Part shown: positions 34,621 to 46,052 of the stretch, piece after piece
Layout: each line of letters opens with the position of its first letter
Position numbering within the stretch: the stretch's first letter is position 1
The notes under the pieces: model-generated
Told to the model about the DNA's origin: nothing
The model's database searches: none
Seen by the model: the letters and a program-made list of their open reading frames with translations, nothing else
Made by a program: the position numbers and the translations under genes
From: Drechslerella dactyloides
Lineage: Eukaryota; Ascomycota; Orbiliomycetes; Orbiliales; Orbiliaceae
NCBI GenBank assembly: GCA_020064725.1
Contig: JAGTWJ010000019.1
Coordinates: 4,340,001 to 4,404,000 of the forward strand
Direction of reading: 5' to 3'
Length of the DNA stretch: 64,000 bases

Positions 34621-36174
34621 ATGCCGGCGCGACAATCGACGGGATCAAAGCCACCCCCTCGAACTTCGGCTTCGAACACAAGCACGCCGTCCAAGCCGCG
34701 GTCGTCGCACGGCGCTGGAACTGCAGCGGCAGCGTCGTCAGGCAGGACGGCACAGACGGGTGCCCGGCGGCGGCGGAGGAAGCCGAGGACTGAAGGTATG
34801 AACGGACATCTTCAACTTTCTTCGTCTCTGGTAATATAATGTCATGGCGGCGGTTCGTTTTCTCGACTGATTGCATTCCGATCGAGTGCATTCCCGAAAC
34901 GAAAACGGCTGTCCGTGTGTCTATCTGGAACTCCCGTCGACAGATATAGACCGGGTCGCACGCATGCCGTCTTGATTCCTATTCCTATATATAAGGATTT
35001 TCTGTGCCACGCGCGCGGCCGGGCTGGATCGAAGTCTAGAATCTAGAACGCGGCCATGGCATTCGCAGAAACGAAACGAAACTCGGGATTGCAATTGCAA
35101 GCCGAGCTTCTTGGACTCTTGGACGCAATGCCCCCCTTCGTTCATGCGTGCATGCTTTTCCATACTTACACACCACGCATTGATGCTATATTGACGCTTC
35201 GCTATTAAATTGGCCATTTACTTAAATTTTCCATTTTATTCTCCCTTGGTTCCTGCCTTCCATCTTGTGCATGTTCGCTGGGCCGGGGGAAATTTAAAAT
35301 TGCGATTAAGTTTCCCTGCTGGGCTGTGCATTCGGGTAGCACGGACGGCGGTCCCTGGCAGCATTGCATTGCAATTGCATCCCCGTATATCCATATCCAT
35401 ACTTTGCGCTACACCGCACGGCATAATATAAAATTATACTAATGCGATGCGACATTGGTATAATTATACGATTTTTGTAACAGCCAATAGCTAACACATG
35501 CGACGATAATAATTAGTGTCCAGTTCCGAAAGCAGCAGCAGCAGCGACGATGACAGCGATGACAGCGATGACAGCGATGATAGTAATGGTAGTAGCGAGG
35601 GGGCCGGCGAGCGGGGAGAGCTGGAAGGGAAGCCTAATGCCAGGGTTCGACCGAGGCCAGGGGTATGCATTCCTTCCCGTCCTTCTAGGGCTGCATGCGC
35701 GCATTCCTGCCCGCCCTCGATACCATCCGTAGCGTGAATGCGAAACGTGCTGATCAATTCGACCCGTTATAGACGTCGTCATCGGAATCGGACAGCAGCA
35801 GCGCAAACGAGCAGGACGACACCTCCTCTTCCTCTTCCTCCTCTTCATCCGAGGGGGAAGACGACGACGAGGAATCGGACAAAGTAGCTAGACCGGCCAA
35901 GCGCACACGCGTACAACCCGCAAAGCCCGCGCCGTCGACAACAGGCCCGCCGTCGATACCGCCCGCGCTGCACTCGCTAGCGTCGCAGACGACCGAGCGC
36001 CAGTTCGAGGAGTACTACATGAAGAAGCTGACCGACGAGTTTGGCGACGACCTCAATGCTGTCCGGCAGAGCAAGGACTTTACGGCGCGGAGCGTGCCTG
36101 TGCTCGTGCGTGCCCTGAAGGGCGGCGTGAGGGGCTTTGACAGCGGCGAGATGCAGGGCGTCGTGAGCAGTTAG
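34621..36174 (+). CDS. RSA3: Ribosome assembly protein 3 (60S biogenesis)
   Basis: Rsa3 is a nucleolar factor of pre-60S ribosome assembly. Exons are 34621-34795, 35517-35662 and 35773-36174, giving 240 residues. The N-terminus is basic (GARRRRRKPRTE) and Ser/Thr-rich. The middle is a long Ser/Asp run encoded partly by a GATGACAGC repeat. The C-terminal 65 residues carry the Rsa3 domain: RQFEEYYMKKLTDEF, GDDLNAVRQSKDF and SVPVLVRALKGGV. The first intron is 721 nt, about ten times the local norm. Its GTATGA donor and AATTAG acceptor keep the frame, but an extra small exon inside it is possible. The start is the first ATG of the frame. The family call rests on the C-terminal domain. Confidence 0.85.
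34796..35516 (+). other. RSA3: Unusually long (721-nt) intron of RSA3
   Basis: Other introns in this window are 46-170 nt. This one starts GTATGA, ends AATTAG and joins phase 1. No second conserved exon was recognised within it. Confidence 0.6.
35546..35583 (+). repeat. RSA3: 9-bp coding repeat in RSA3 (DDS units)
   Basis: Tandem GATGACAGC units encode repeating Asp-Asp-Ser in the acidic segment of Rsa3. Such runs are prone to length change. Confidence 0.8.
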
Positions 36175-36184
36175 TCGGTCGATT

Positions 36185-36205
36185 GATCGATCGATCGATC
36201 GATCG
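36185..36205. repeat. (GATC)n repeat
   Basis: Five tandem GATC units lie just after the RSA3 stop codon. Confidence 0.85.
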
Positions 36206-36631
36206 TACTCATGCGACGGAGGGCTGCGTACCGGACGAACGAGATGATAGATTCAAGGCGTCGGGGCGTATGTTTACATATGTACAGTAAAGAATTACGT
36301 GAGGGCGTGCGTTCTCTTAGATATCCGCTTGGCGAATATACGACTATAGATCTGAGGCATTATACCGTTGCATTTGTCTCGTGAACCAGACAGCCGTCCT
36401 TTTGGGCCTGCGAAGGGCTTGCGAGACAACCGTCGCATATCGAATGCAATACATGCTGGATGTTTGTGTGCTTGATTAATTCCCCACAATATAATATCGA
36501 CAGGCACGCACGCCGTCGAGGAACCCTGGATTGCAATTGACGATGCCGGCATTGAATACAAGTAATGTCAGGCAGCAGACAAGCACGCGACTGCATACCG
36601 ATTACGGAAACACCGGATGGTCGAATAAAGC

Positions 36632-36649
36632 CACACACACACACACACA
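36632..36649. repeat. (CA)9 microsatellite
   Basis: This is a perfect dinucleotide run in the 3' flank of the coiled-coil gene. Confidence 0.9.
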
Positions 36650-36710
36650 TACGTGATGTCACGCTAACGTAGTCGGATCCGTACGATATGAGCTAAGCGG
36701 CGCGTCATCG

Positions 36711-37467
36711 TCATCGGAGGTCCCTGAGCTTGCCGTCGGCGTCAAAGTAGTCGGAGGCGTGGAAGACCGTCCGGCGGGAGACGTCGACGGGCTTCCAGAG
36801 GTCGACGGGGCGGTTTTCGGCGAGGGCTTTTTCCTCCCAGCGGACGGCTTGCTCTGTTTTGTCGAGCTTGGCGGCGAGGTCTTTGATTTGCGGGCCGACG
36901 ATTTTGGTCAAGAGGTGCTGCAGTGCATCCAATCACGCATCACATCGTCAATCAGCCCGTCAATGATTTGGCGATGCGAGAATATGTGTGTGCAAGTACG
37001 AATAAAGTATCATAGGAATGGTACCTCCAGGCGGTCGACCTGCTCAAAGGTGGCCCTCAGCTCCCGGGCAGCCGGTTCCGCGGCCTCAGCTGCGGGCTCG
37101 ATGACATCCACGAGCTGGGACTGGGCGTCCTGCAGGTTGTCGCGGTGGGCGGTGTTCGCGGCCGCGTGGCTCGCGAGCTGGGAGGCATGGAAGGTGTTCT
37201 AGAAGGGGGCCGTCGTAATTAACATGAAGCACCAGTCAGTCACGCACGTCAGCCGGGAAATTATCGCGGCCGGGAGCTGCATAAGCTATGGGTAAGACCG
37301 GAGAACTCAAAAGAAAAGGGACAGCTGGAGATATCACGATGAGAGAGAGAAGGACGCACATGCGGGCCTGCGAGGTGCGCGCGCAGAAAGGCGGCGAGCT
37401 CGGCGGCGACGGCGGGCGGGACGCTGGCGACCTCGAAGGGGCTGCCTGAGCCTCCTGCCTCTGACAT
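36711..37467 (-). CDS. Small alpha-helical/coiled-coil protein, unknown function
   Basis: I do not recognise this protein. Exons 37467-37360, 37198-37025 and 36917-36711 (introns of 161 and 107 nt, all phase 0) give 162 residues. After a short Gly/Ser start it is almost entirely Ala/Glu/Gln/Leu-rich and predicted helical. A likely coiled coil runs from the LQDAQSQLVDVI segment through FEQVDRLEHLLTKIVG to LAAKLDKTEQAVRWEEKAL. The C-terminus is more distinctive (RPVDLWKPVDVSRR, then ASDYFDADGKL) and could be a conserved docking motif. Size and layout resemble small subunits of BLOC/BORC-type or kinetochore complexes, but this is only a resemblance. It is divergent from the Sec14-like gene. Preserved phase in all three exons supports a real gene. 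Confidence 0.7.
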
Positions 37468-37934
37468 CGATTGAATGAAGATATGCACACGTAGACAGAT
37501 AGTTCAGATAGTTCTTGGAAGAGGTAGCATCACGATGCAATAGCGGGGGGCGATATAGCGGCGAGTGAAGCTGATTCGAAGCTCGTCTGGAACGCCCTGT
37601 TTCACCGCTGCTCCGCCGCCTGCGCGCAGCCCGGTTCCAAGCCCGCGGGCCAATTTCCCGGACGCTGCCCAGCGCCGGCGCTCCGTCTTGTCGGCGTCGA
37701 AGAGAAAGAAAGAAAGAAAGAAGGAGAGAAGGAGAAGGAGGAGAGGAGGTGTGGAGAGAGTAAGGGATCCCGGTCGCCGATTGGATGCAATGCTGGAGGA
37801 AGAAGGCGACTCGACTTTATTTCGCCCATCCGCCCGTTCCGGCAGCTGCCTCTCTCCAGCACACGGTAGACTACATCTCAACTGCATCTCCAAGGACATC
37901 ACCATCTCCACCACCATCAAGGTATTTCCGCTGC
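37468..37934. promoter_or_regulatory. Upstream region shared by coiled-coil gene and Sec14-like gene
   Basis: This 467-bp gap lies between divergent starts. A GAAA/GGAGAA purine tract (37,701-37,750) lies about 190 bp before the upstream start of the Sec14-like gene. Confidence 0.55.
37701..37750. repeat. (GAAA)n/(GGAGAA)n purine tract
   Basis: Tandem GAAA units pass into GGAGAAGGAG units. It is a simple-sequence tract in a divergent promoter region. Confidence 0.8.
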
Positions 37935-40061
37935 ATGACTCTTCTTCTGCGGGCGTCTTCACCGCGATGCTTAAGCTCACACCTCTGCCCCCGCCGCAGT
38001 CGCTCTAGCTCTCCCGCCTTCCATCGCCATCCCCATCGCCAGCAGCATCAGCAGCGCGGTCTCTCGAGCGCCGTCCGCTTCTCCTCCAACGGTCCCTCCG
38101 CCGCCCTCCTCGTCTACGGCGCTGCGACCTCAGCCGGCCTCGCGCTCGCCTACGCCCATTCCAGCCACCCGGACCTCCTCGCCCTCGCAGACTCCGTCGA
38201 CTGCGATCTCGCCTTCGACTCCGGCCTCGCCCCGTCCATCTCCCGTCTGCTCACCGACTGGTGGCCGACGCTCTTCCCAGGCCATTCCGACGCTGAATCT
38301 TACTCCTCGCGCTCCCCGCGAACCACCCCAGACATCATGGCTCACATCCTCCCGGGCCGTCCCGAAACCCTGACCGCCGAGCAGGAAGCAAAGCTCAAGG
38401 AGTTCTGGAACGTCACCCTCGCCCTCTTCAAGCAGTCCGCCCACGACCTCGAGTCCCGCCCCAGCGAGGACACCGTCGCACCCGCCGACCCCTCCGCTGA
38501 CACACCGGAGCCCCTCAACCGCGTCGACTCCGAGCTCTCCACCGGCAAGAAGAAGCGCAAGCTCTTCGGCCGCTCAAAGAAGGACAAAAAGGACAAAAAG
38601 GACTCCAAAGACTCCTCCAAGGATGCCTCCAAGGACGTCAAGGACTCCTCCCGCCTCGCCCCGCCTTCCTCCGGCCTCTCCAACCGGCCTTCCCCTCCTC
38701 CCGGCCTCACCGTCGACCCCGAGGACAAGTACAACCAAGGCAAGGACTTCAAAACCGCCCTCGCCAGCCAGACCGCCGAGCAGCTGCGCGCCACCTTCTG
38801 GAGCTTCGTAAAGTACGACAACCCGGACGCCCTGCTGCTTCGCTTCCTCCGCGCGCGCAAATGGGACGTCGAAAAGGCCCTCGTCATGATGGTCTCGACC
38901 ATGCACTGGCGCGGCCAGGAGGTCTTCGTCGAAGACATCGTGCGCGAAGGCGAGCTCCACGCCGTCAACAATAAAAATGACGGCTTCATGCACCAGCTGC
39001 GCGTCGGCAAGAGCTACATCCACGGCGTCGACAAGGAAAACCGCCCGGTGTGCGTCGTCGCCGTCCGTCTGCACCGCGCCAGCGAGCAGACCCCGGAGAG
39101 CCTCGAGCGCTACACCGTATATCTGATCGAGACGACGAGAATGCTGCTCAAGTCGCCCGTCGACACCGCGTGCATTCTCTTCGACATGACGGGCTTCGGC
39201 ATGGCCAATATGGTGTGTACCAATTCTGCTATCACTATTAGTCAGTCGTCCAATAGCTAACAATCGTACAGGACTATTCCCCCGTCAAGTTCATGATCAA
39301 GTGCTTCGAAGCGCACTACCCCGAGTGCCTGGGCGTCTGCCTCGTGCACAACGCTCCTTGGATCTTCCAGGGTATCTGGGTACGTACCTCCCCTTCCACT
39401 CCAACAAGCGTAGCTCCGTACATATCGAGAAATTGTGTCTAACATCGCGCAGAAAATAATCCGCGGCTGGCTCGACCCCGTCGTGGCTTCCAAGGTGAAC
39501 TTCACCAGCAAGCCCTCCGACCTCTTCCAGTTCATTGACCCCTCGCACCTCCCCAAGTCGCTTGGTGGCGACGAAGACTGGTCGTACTCCTACGCCGAGC
39601 CGTCCCCCACCGAAGACAACGCGGTCACAGCCCCCACCGAAGCCGAGCTGGCCGACAAGGCCGCCCTCGAAACCGAGCGCTGGCGCATCGTCGAGGAGTG
39701 GGAGCGCAACACCCGCGCCTGGATCGCCGAGGAGTCCAAGGGCGCCGAGGTCCCCACGGACGTCAAGGACGACCGCAGCGGGATCCGCGAACGGCTGCGG
39801 ACAAACTACTGGAGTCTGGACAAGTACCTGCGCGCCAAGACGTACTACGACCGCATCGGCATGGTCGGAAAGAACGGCGACGTGGACTTCTACCCGTCCA
39901 AGAACGAGAAGGCGGTAGAAAACGGCGGGGGGAAGAGCGTGACTGTCGGCAGCGGGGGCGATCCGGAGAAGGTGGCCGTGATGGCTGAGATGAACCGCAG
40001 CATGAACGGCAACGGCAACACCGTGCCCGTGCCCGTCACATCCGATGACGACGTCGACTGA
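37935..40061 (+). CDS. CSR1: Sec14-like (CRAL-TRIO) phosphatidylinositol transfer protein, Csr1/Sfh2 type
   Basis: Proteins of this family exchange phosphatidylinositol and other lipids between membranes. Exons 37935-39212, 39272-39379 and 39453-40061 give 664 residues. A second in-frame ATG at 38337 (MAHILPGRPETLTAEQEAKL) has a stronger context (A at -3, G at +4) and matches the usual start, giving 530 residues. The extra 134 residues look like a mitochondrial presequence (many Arg/Ser, no acid in the first 50) plus a hydrophobic segment (ALLVYGAATSAGLALAYA). Then come a Lys/Asp/Ser-rich linker, the CRAL-TRIO-N helices (LLRFLRARKWDVEKAL) and the lipid-binding domain (FDMTGFGMANM, PVKFMIKCFEAHYPE, IIRGWLDPVVASKV). 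The start is the main uncertainty. The family call is firm; the paralogue assignment to Csr1 is less so. Confidence 0.88.
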
Positions 40062-40228
40062 TCCTGCTGTTTTGTTTCGAGCGTGCCTCTATTCTATCGA
40101 ATATACATGAGCGGGCGGGGCGCGGCGGGGCGGCCGTCCGGCTGGTTGGCAGCTATAGCTATAGACGGGGGATGCATTCGGATAGATGTTGCGGCCTGCA
40201 TGCGATGCTAGCTTTGCGTGCATGCATG

Positions 40229-40266
40229 TTATAATATATAATATATATTATATCGATTATATATAT
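40229..40266. repeat. (TA)n-rich run
   Basis: An imperfect TA/ATAT run, able to form a hairpin, lies in the 3' flank of the Sec14-like gene. Confidence 0.8.
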
Positions 40267-40413
40267 CCGGACGGCCGGTACTGCTTTTCTGCGTCCTTCA
40301 TCGTTCTGACATCTCTGCTTTTTTTTTTATATTATTATTTTCCTGTATGTAGTATGTTAACGTGCGTATGTCCGCTTTGTTTTTTCGTTCGGTGTATTAG
40401 TTACATATATTGA

Positions 40414-40439
40414 TGCCTGCCTGCCTGCCTGCCTGCCTG
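40414..40439. repeat. (TGCC)6 microsatellite
   Basis: About six tandem TGCC units occur in the intergenic stretch. Confidence 0.85.
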
Positions 40440-41584
40440 GTTGCTCGTTTCCTCGCTGTTGCATACATCGTTACTGTCCGTCGACGTGCATTATGACGTC
40501 CTGCTGGTTTTTTAAATTTTGCATGGTTGTGTAACAAAAGTTTGGGTTCGAAGCTAGCTTATGGAAGGTCTACGTTCGTTCGCGCGCAGTGTGGATACTT
40601 ATATATACTTTTCCAACGTACTATCGTGCAGAATATATACGAGGGTTCGCTGCTCTGCCGCTGCTACAGTGCACGGGTGCATGTGCATGCATGCGTGCGT
40701 GGTGCATCTCGTCTTGGGCTTCCTGTTCTCGCGGCGCTGCAGCCGCAATCTGGCGGGTACATACGGATGTATATCTCGATGTCCCCGGCCGCCAGCACGC
40801 CTCTTGAAACGTCAAACGAAATTTGGTCAATTAAATCAAATGTGAGAATTAATGTTAGTTAACTCCGCAGTTTCGTCTTTGCTCGTGCCGGTGTTCGTTG
40901 CAACGACGTGGTTAATTACGTGTGCGTTGATTCTATACACTATTGTGTCTGCAGATATTTTTGTTCAAAACAATATAGACGCCTGTAGACCAATGCGTAG
41001 CATATTGATCTTAAATTACGACTTTCATGATTATATCTGCCTCTAGTAAAATTAATTGACGCGTATAACGTAGCTAGGTAGGTATCGGTGCATACACGCT
41101 ACACCAGATATGACTAGCCATGCATTTAACAAAACCGGCCCGGCTGCCTGCATCCATATCTATATCTCCACATACGCCCAACTGCGACGATCGAACTACG
41201 ACGTCCGCGAATTAACTGGTGTATAGCTTGATATCATGGAATTCGGACTATCACTGCATGTACATGTACTACAATACAGCTGCAGACTACACCCCACACC
41301 ACACCACACACTCCACCCCGAGCTCCGACCAATTGCCCCGGCCATCAATACGCATCTCCAGTCGTCACCCAACCGGCACCGCCCACCTACAAGCGAACGA
41401 AAGGCAAGTAAGGAAAAGAAAACGCGCACATACAAGCGGCAAAGTTATACATACAGGCCGAAAAGAAGGGACGCACAACGGTATCTCGAATAACGACAAC
41501 GACACGCATGCCGCTATACCACAATTTCACGTAAAGTACGTATGCATCGGTTATATACGTGCGAGCGGATGGATGATCGATCGA

Positions 41585-41604
41585 ACGGACGGACGGACGG
41601 ACGG
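41585..41604. repeat. (CGGA)n microsatellite
   Basis: Near-perfect tandem CGGA units end two bases before the aconitase stop codon. Confidence 0.8.
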
Positions 41605-41606
41605 AA

Positions 41607-44532
41607 TTAAGCGGACGCCTCCTTCGCCTTCTTGGCCATCGTGTTCAGCGCGGATCCGTTGCGGAACCACTCGAGCTGGCCCTCGTTGAACGTGTGCAGC
41701 AGGTTCGTGCTCCACGACTTGCCGTCCGTCGACTTGAATGTCACCTTGAGCGGCTGGCCGACCTTGAGATTCGTGAGTTCGAGATCGCTACAAGACACCC
41801 GTCGTTAGTATACGTATCTATAGATTATGTAGTCAGGGGAGAGGGTTAAAGGGAGTATTACAGCTTGTCATCCGGCTTGATCTTGTCGTAGTCGTCGGGG
41901 TTCTCAAACGTGAGCGGCAGCATACCCTGCTTCTTCAGGTTGGTTTCGTGCTGTTTCACAGATATCGGTCAGTATCTCGTAAGCTCATACAAAAGTCGTT
42001 AATATATATCTGAGGATGACGTACGATACGGGCGAACGACTTGGTGATGATGGCGAGGCCACCGAGATGTCGGGGCTCGAGAGCGGCGTGCTCGCGGGAA
42101 GAGCCCTCGCCGTAGTTCCAGTCGCCGACGACAACCCACTTGATGCCGTGGGCCTTGTAGTCACGAGCGGTCGCGGGGACGGCACCGTACTCGCCGTTGA
42201 GGATGTTCTTGACGCTGTTGGGCTTCTCGTTCTCAGCGTTGATGGCACCGATCAGCATGTTGTTGCTGATGTTGTCCAAGTGGCCACGGTACTTGAGCCA
42301 CGGGCCGGCCATGGAGATGTGGTCGGTCGTGGTCTTGCCCTTGCATTTGATCAGGATGGGGACATCCTTGGCGTCCTTGCCATCCCAGGCATCGAAGGGG
42401 GAGAGCGTCTGCAGACGATCCGAAGTTGGGGCGACCTGGACCTGGACGGAGGCGCGGTCCTGGGGAGGAGCCTGGTAGGTGTCTTGGCCGGGGTCGTAGC
42501 CGCGCTCGGGAAGCGCGATGCCGGTTGGCGGCTTGAGCAGGAACTCGTTGCCGTCCTTGTCCTTGAGCTTGTCGGTGAGCGGGTTGAAGCGGAGATCACC
42601 GGCGATGGCGAAGGCGGTCGTCAGATCCGGGGAGGTGACGAAGGCATGGGTGGCCGGGTTGGCGTCGTTGCGTCCGGTGAAGTTACGGTTGTAGGAGGAG
42701 ACAATGGTGTTGGCTTCACCCTTCTTGACGTCGCGACGATCCCATTGGCCGATGCAGGGACCGCAGGCGTTGGCGAGGACCATGCCGCCGAATTCCTCAA
42801 AGGTCTCGAGCTGGCCGTCACGGGCAATAGTGGCACGGATCTGCTCGGATCCTGGAGTGACGGTGTACAGGGACTTGGCCTTGAGACCGTGCTCGAGAGC
42901 ATCACGGGCGATGGAAGCCGAGCGGGTCATATCTTCATACGATGAGTTGGTGCAGGAGCCGATGAGAGCGACCTTGACATCGGTGGGCCAGCCCTCCTTG
43001 ACGGCAACTTCCTTGAGCTTGGAGATCGGAGTGGCCAAGTCAGGAGTGAAGGGTCCGTTGACGTGGGGCTCGAGCGTAGACAGGTCAATCTCGATCAGCT
43101 GGTCGTACTCGGCACCCTTGTCCTCGCGCAATTCGTGGGCGTAGGCTCGTGCATAGTCGCCGATGGCCTGTCTCTTGGTTGCCTTCAGGTAGTCGTACAT
43201 GCGGTCGTTGAACGGGAAGATGGAGGTGGTGGCACCGATTTCAGCACCCATGTTGCAGATAGTTCCCATACCCGTGCAGGACAGCGACTCGGTACCGGGG
43301 CCGTGATATTCAACAATCGCACCGGTTCCTCCCTTCACGGTGAGGATACCAGCGACCTTCAGGATAATGTCCTTGGGGGCGGTCCAGCCGTTCATCTGAC
43401 CGGTGAGCTTGACGCCAATAACCTTCGGGGCCTTGAGTTCCCAGGGGAGACCAGCCATGACATCGACGGCATCGGCGCCACCGACACCGATGGCAGCCAT
43501 ACCGAGACCGCCTGCATTGGGAGTGTGCGAGTCCGTACCGATGAGAAGGGCGCCGGGGAAAGCATAGTTTTCAAGAATGATCTGATGGATGATACCGGAT
43601 CCTGGCTTCCAGAAACCAATGTTGTATTTTGCACAAGCGGATGACAGGAATTCGTAAACCTGAACAAATGGTATCAGCAGCTGCACGTTTTGGTCTCATC
43701 TATCCGTTTGATCGGGGTTTGTACCTCCTTGTTGATATCCTCAGCGCGGGACAAGTCCTTCGCGCCTCCAAGCTGCGCCTCAATCAAGTGGTCGCAGTGG
43801 ACGGTCGCCGGGGTCTGGACCTGATCCATGCCCGCGCTCATGAACTGCAGGATGGCCATCTGCGCCGTCGCGTCCTGGCAAGCCACCCGGTCCGGTCGCA
43901 GCTTCAGGTACGACTTTCCGCGCTCGATCTCCTGGGTCTCGGGCTCATCGAGATGTGAGTACAGAACCTTCTCGGCCAACGTCAGAGGCTTGTTCAGCCT
44001 CCGTCGGACTATGCTGAGGTTTTCGCTCATTTTCCTATATAGAAACAGAGATTTCACAAAAGTTACGTCAACAACCAACGATATCACGGAGCTTCGACTA
44101 TGGGCAATTGGGCGATTGCGTACTTGTAGTTGATGTAGTTGCCCTGATGCAATTTGTTAGCATTGCGCAATTGCATCCCTCGCGATAAGGCGTCGACCTA
44201 GGCTCACCTTCTCCCAGTTGTTCTGTTCAACCTTCTTGCTCAGCGGGTCGTCGGAGACCGTGGCCAGGCCCCGGAACCGTTGCACCTGTTGCACCGGGTT
44301 CAGTAAAATCCATGCTTATGTGGTCGCCGGGGTGCGGCGATGGCGCCGTCCATCTAGGGTGACGCCAGCGTGGGTGGGACGTACGGATCTGAAGCCGGCA
44401 TTCTGCAGATATAGATAAGAGACATCAGCGACACCAGGCACCACGAATTGGCAGCGGGAAAGTCGATCAGGAAGAGAGAAATCTACGTACGACCTTGCAG
44501 GCCCTTGGGAGGGCCCTCGCTGTGGACAGCAT
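41607..44532 (-). CDS. ACO1: Aconitate hydratase, mitochondrial
   Basis: Aconitase isomerises citrate to isocitrate in the TCA cycle using a [4Fe-4S] cluster. The model has eight exons: 44532-44494, 44402-44385, 44285-44208, 44143-44124, 44034-43725, 43659-42025, 41950-41862 and 41787-41607, giving 789 residues with phase kept throughout. The first exon (MLSTARALPRACK) begins a mitochondrial presequence. Cluster ligands are visible as Cys in GSCTNSSYED and the two Cys of ACGPCIGQWDR. DSHTPNAGGLG, the substrate Arg region and the swivel domain (VVVGDWNYGEGSSREHAA) are intact. Two internal exons are tiny (18 and 20 nt). The gene is divergent from BUD20. Homoaconitase is unlikely, because the sequence follows fungal mitochondrial aconitase closely across its whole length. 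Confidence 0.96.
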
Positions 44533-45506
44533 TGTGTCTGTAGCAGCGAGAGAGTGGTGATGTTGGAGATGGTGGGGGGTGGGGTAGATGAGCCCGTGCG
44601 GATGGTGGTGCTATCTACCTAGGTACCTATCTGTCCACGAGCGCAGACGGCCACTGCGAGACAGAATCAATACACCGAGACAGAAGCCAACGAGGACGAT
44701 GAAGACAGGAGTGAGAGAGTGGGAGAGAGAGAGAGGAGGCGGTTGGAGGGCGAGAATAAGAAGACGGAGGAGGGCAGCTGGACGAAGGGAAACAGGCAGG
44801 TCCGCAGCCGAGTTAACTTCTACTACCTCACCGGCCGCCGTTATTCACACTACGATAGCCGAGCCCGCCCTCAGCGCACATATGCACATCTCGAAGAAAT
44901 TTATCCTGCTCGGCTGTGACATCAGCCATGATGCAAACGCCTCGCCGGCGTGGGGCCCATCGCCATCTACATACACTGCAGGCCTGGGGAGCGCCGTTTC
45001 AAGATCCATCGCGGGGACGGTACGTCTACAAACATCCAGTTACAACGTTGCAAGTCTGATGGACTTCGGACAGAGACATCTCGGGATCTCGGCCACGCTG
45101 ACATGTGCTCACTCTGGGCAACGGGCAGGCTTCAAATCCGAATCATCTCGCCTGCCATTGGCTGGCCCCCATGCCGCCACTGCCCTACGCCCGGATTGCT
45201 GTTAGTTCGCGGGGATGTGGAAAAGTACCTGCGGTTTTAACGCATTCTTCTGTGCCCGGGACTGTTAATAGCGCAAACGACACCTTGTTCGACCATCCGC
45301 TGAGAAAAATTTTCGCGAGATGCTCGGCCTTGCTCCGACTGCCCGACGTGGATTCGCGACAAGGGCGGCCGTCTGAAGCCATCAAAGCTCGTTTTCGGCC
45401 CGTGCACTCGAATCCTAAGCCCCGCGCCGCTGTCTTCTGACCGATCAGATCGATATCTCTTTCCAATCACCAACTTCACCAATCTAAATCGCATCGTGCA
45501 GCAGCC
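44533..45506. promoter_or_regulatory. Divergent promoter region, ACO1 (-) and BUD20 (+)
   Basis: A 974-bp gap between two starts. The aconitase side is rich in GAGAGA-type runs near 44,710-44,750. I found no gene-like frame; the open frame at 44588-45205 is low-complexity with no domain. Confidence 0.55.
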
Positions 45507-46052
45507 ATGGGTCCACAGCGCCTGCGCAAGACCAGGAACCGGACTCGGTATGTCCCGTCCACAGCTGCTCGATGTATCCAGATACAAAATAGCTACAGAC
45601 TCTAACTATGTGAATTGCGTGTGTACAGCGACCTGGACCAGATATCCACGGACCTAAAACACCCCGCTCGCCTGCAGCAGCACCTCTCCAGTCTGCCCCT
45701 CGACGACCTCCCCGCTCTCGGCCAGCACTACTGCACACCCTGTGCCAAGTTCCTCGAGTCCCTCCATGCCCTCGCCCACCACCAGCGCTCCAAGGCGCAC
45801 AAGAAGCGCGTCAAGCTGCTCAAGGAACCCGCGTACTCGCACGCCGAGGCTGATGCCGCCGTTGGACGAGGCACGGACAACGGGCTGTTCTCCGTGCGGC
45901 CCGACGAAATCATAAACGGCGTCAACAGGGATAGGATATTGCTCAACGGCGGCTTGAAGGGAGGTGCGATGGAACTCGATGGAGCCACTCCGCAGCACGA
46001 GGCGGCACCGCAACTGGTAGCTGCCGAGGAGGAGGAAGATCCAGATCTGTGA
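45507..46052 (+). CDS. BUD20: Bud20-type C2H2 zinc-finger, pre-60S export factor
   Basis: Bud20/ZNF593 proteins ride with late pre-60S particles and aid their nuclear export. Exon 1 (45507-45547) and exon 2 (45629-46052) are joined over an 81-nt intron to give 154 residues. The N-terminus is basic (RLRKTRNRTR), followed by the conserved DLDQI stretch that begins exon 2. The Jaz-type zinc finger has Cys49, Cys52, His65 and His71, followed by a basic KKRVKLLKEP helix. The C-terminal 60 residues are acidic and less conserved, ending EEEEDPDL. The start is the first ATG, 41 nt before the donor. It lies divergent from aconitase, with no obvious functional link. Confidence 0.92.

Larger units (their letters stand above)
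36175..36710. other. Intergenic between convergent RSA3 and coiled-coil gene
   Basis: This is short 3' flank of two convergent genes with a GATC-repeat (36,185-36,205) and a (CA)9 run (36,632-36,649). No gene-like frame is present. Confidence 0.7.
40062..41606. other. Intergenic between convergent Sec14-like and aconitase genes
   Basis: 1.5 kb of 3' flank with simple sequence: an AT alternating run at 40,229-40,266, (TGCC)n at 40,414-40,439, several GCATGC motifs, and (CGGA)n at 41,585-41,604 just beyond the aconitase stop. I see no gene-like frame. Confidence 0.7.
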
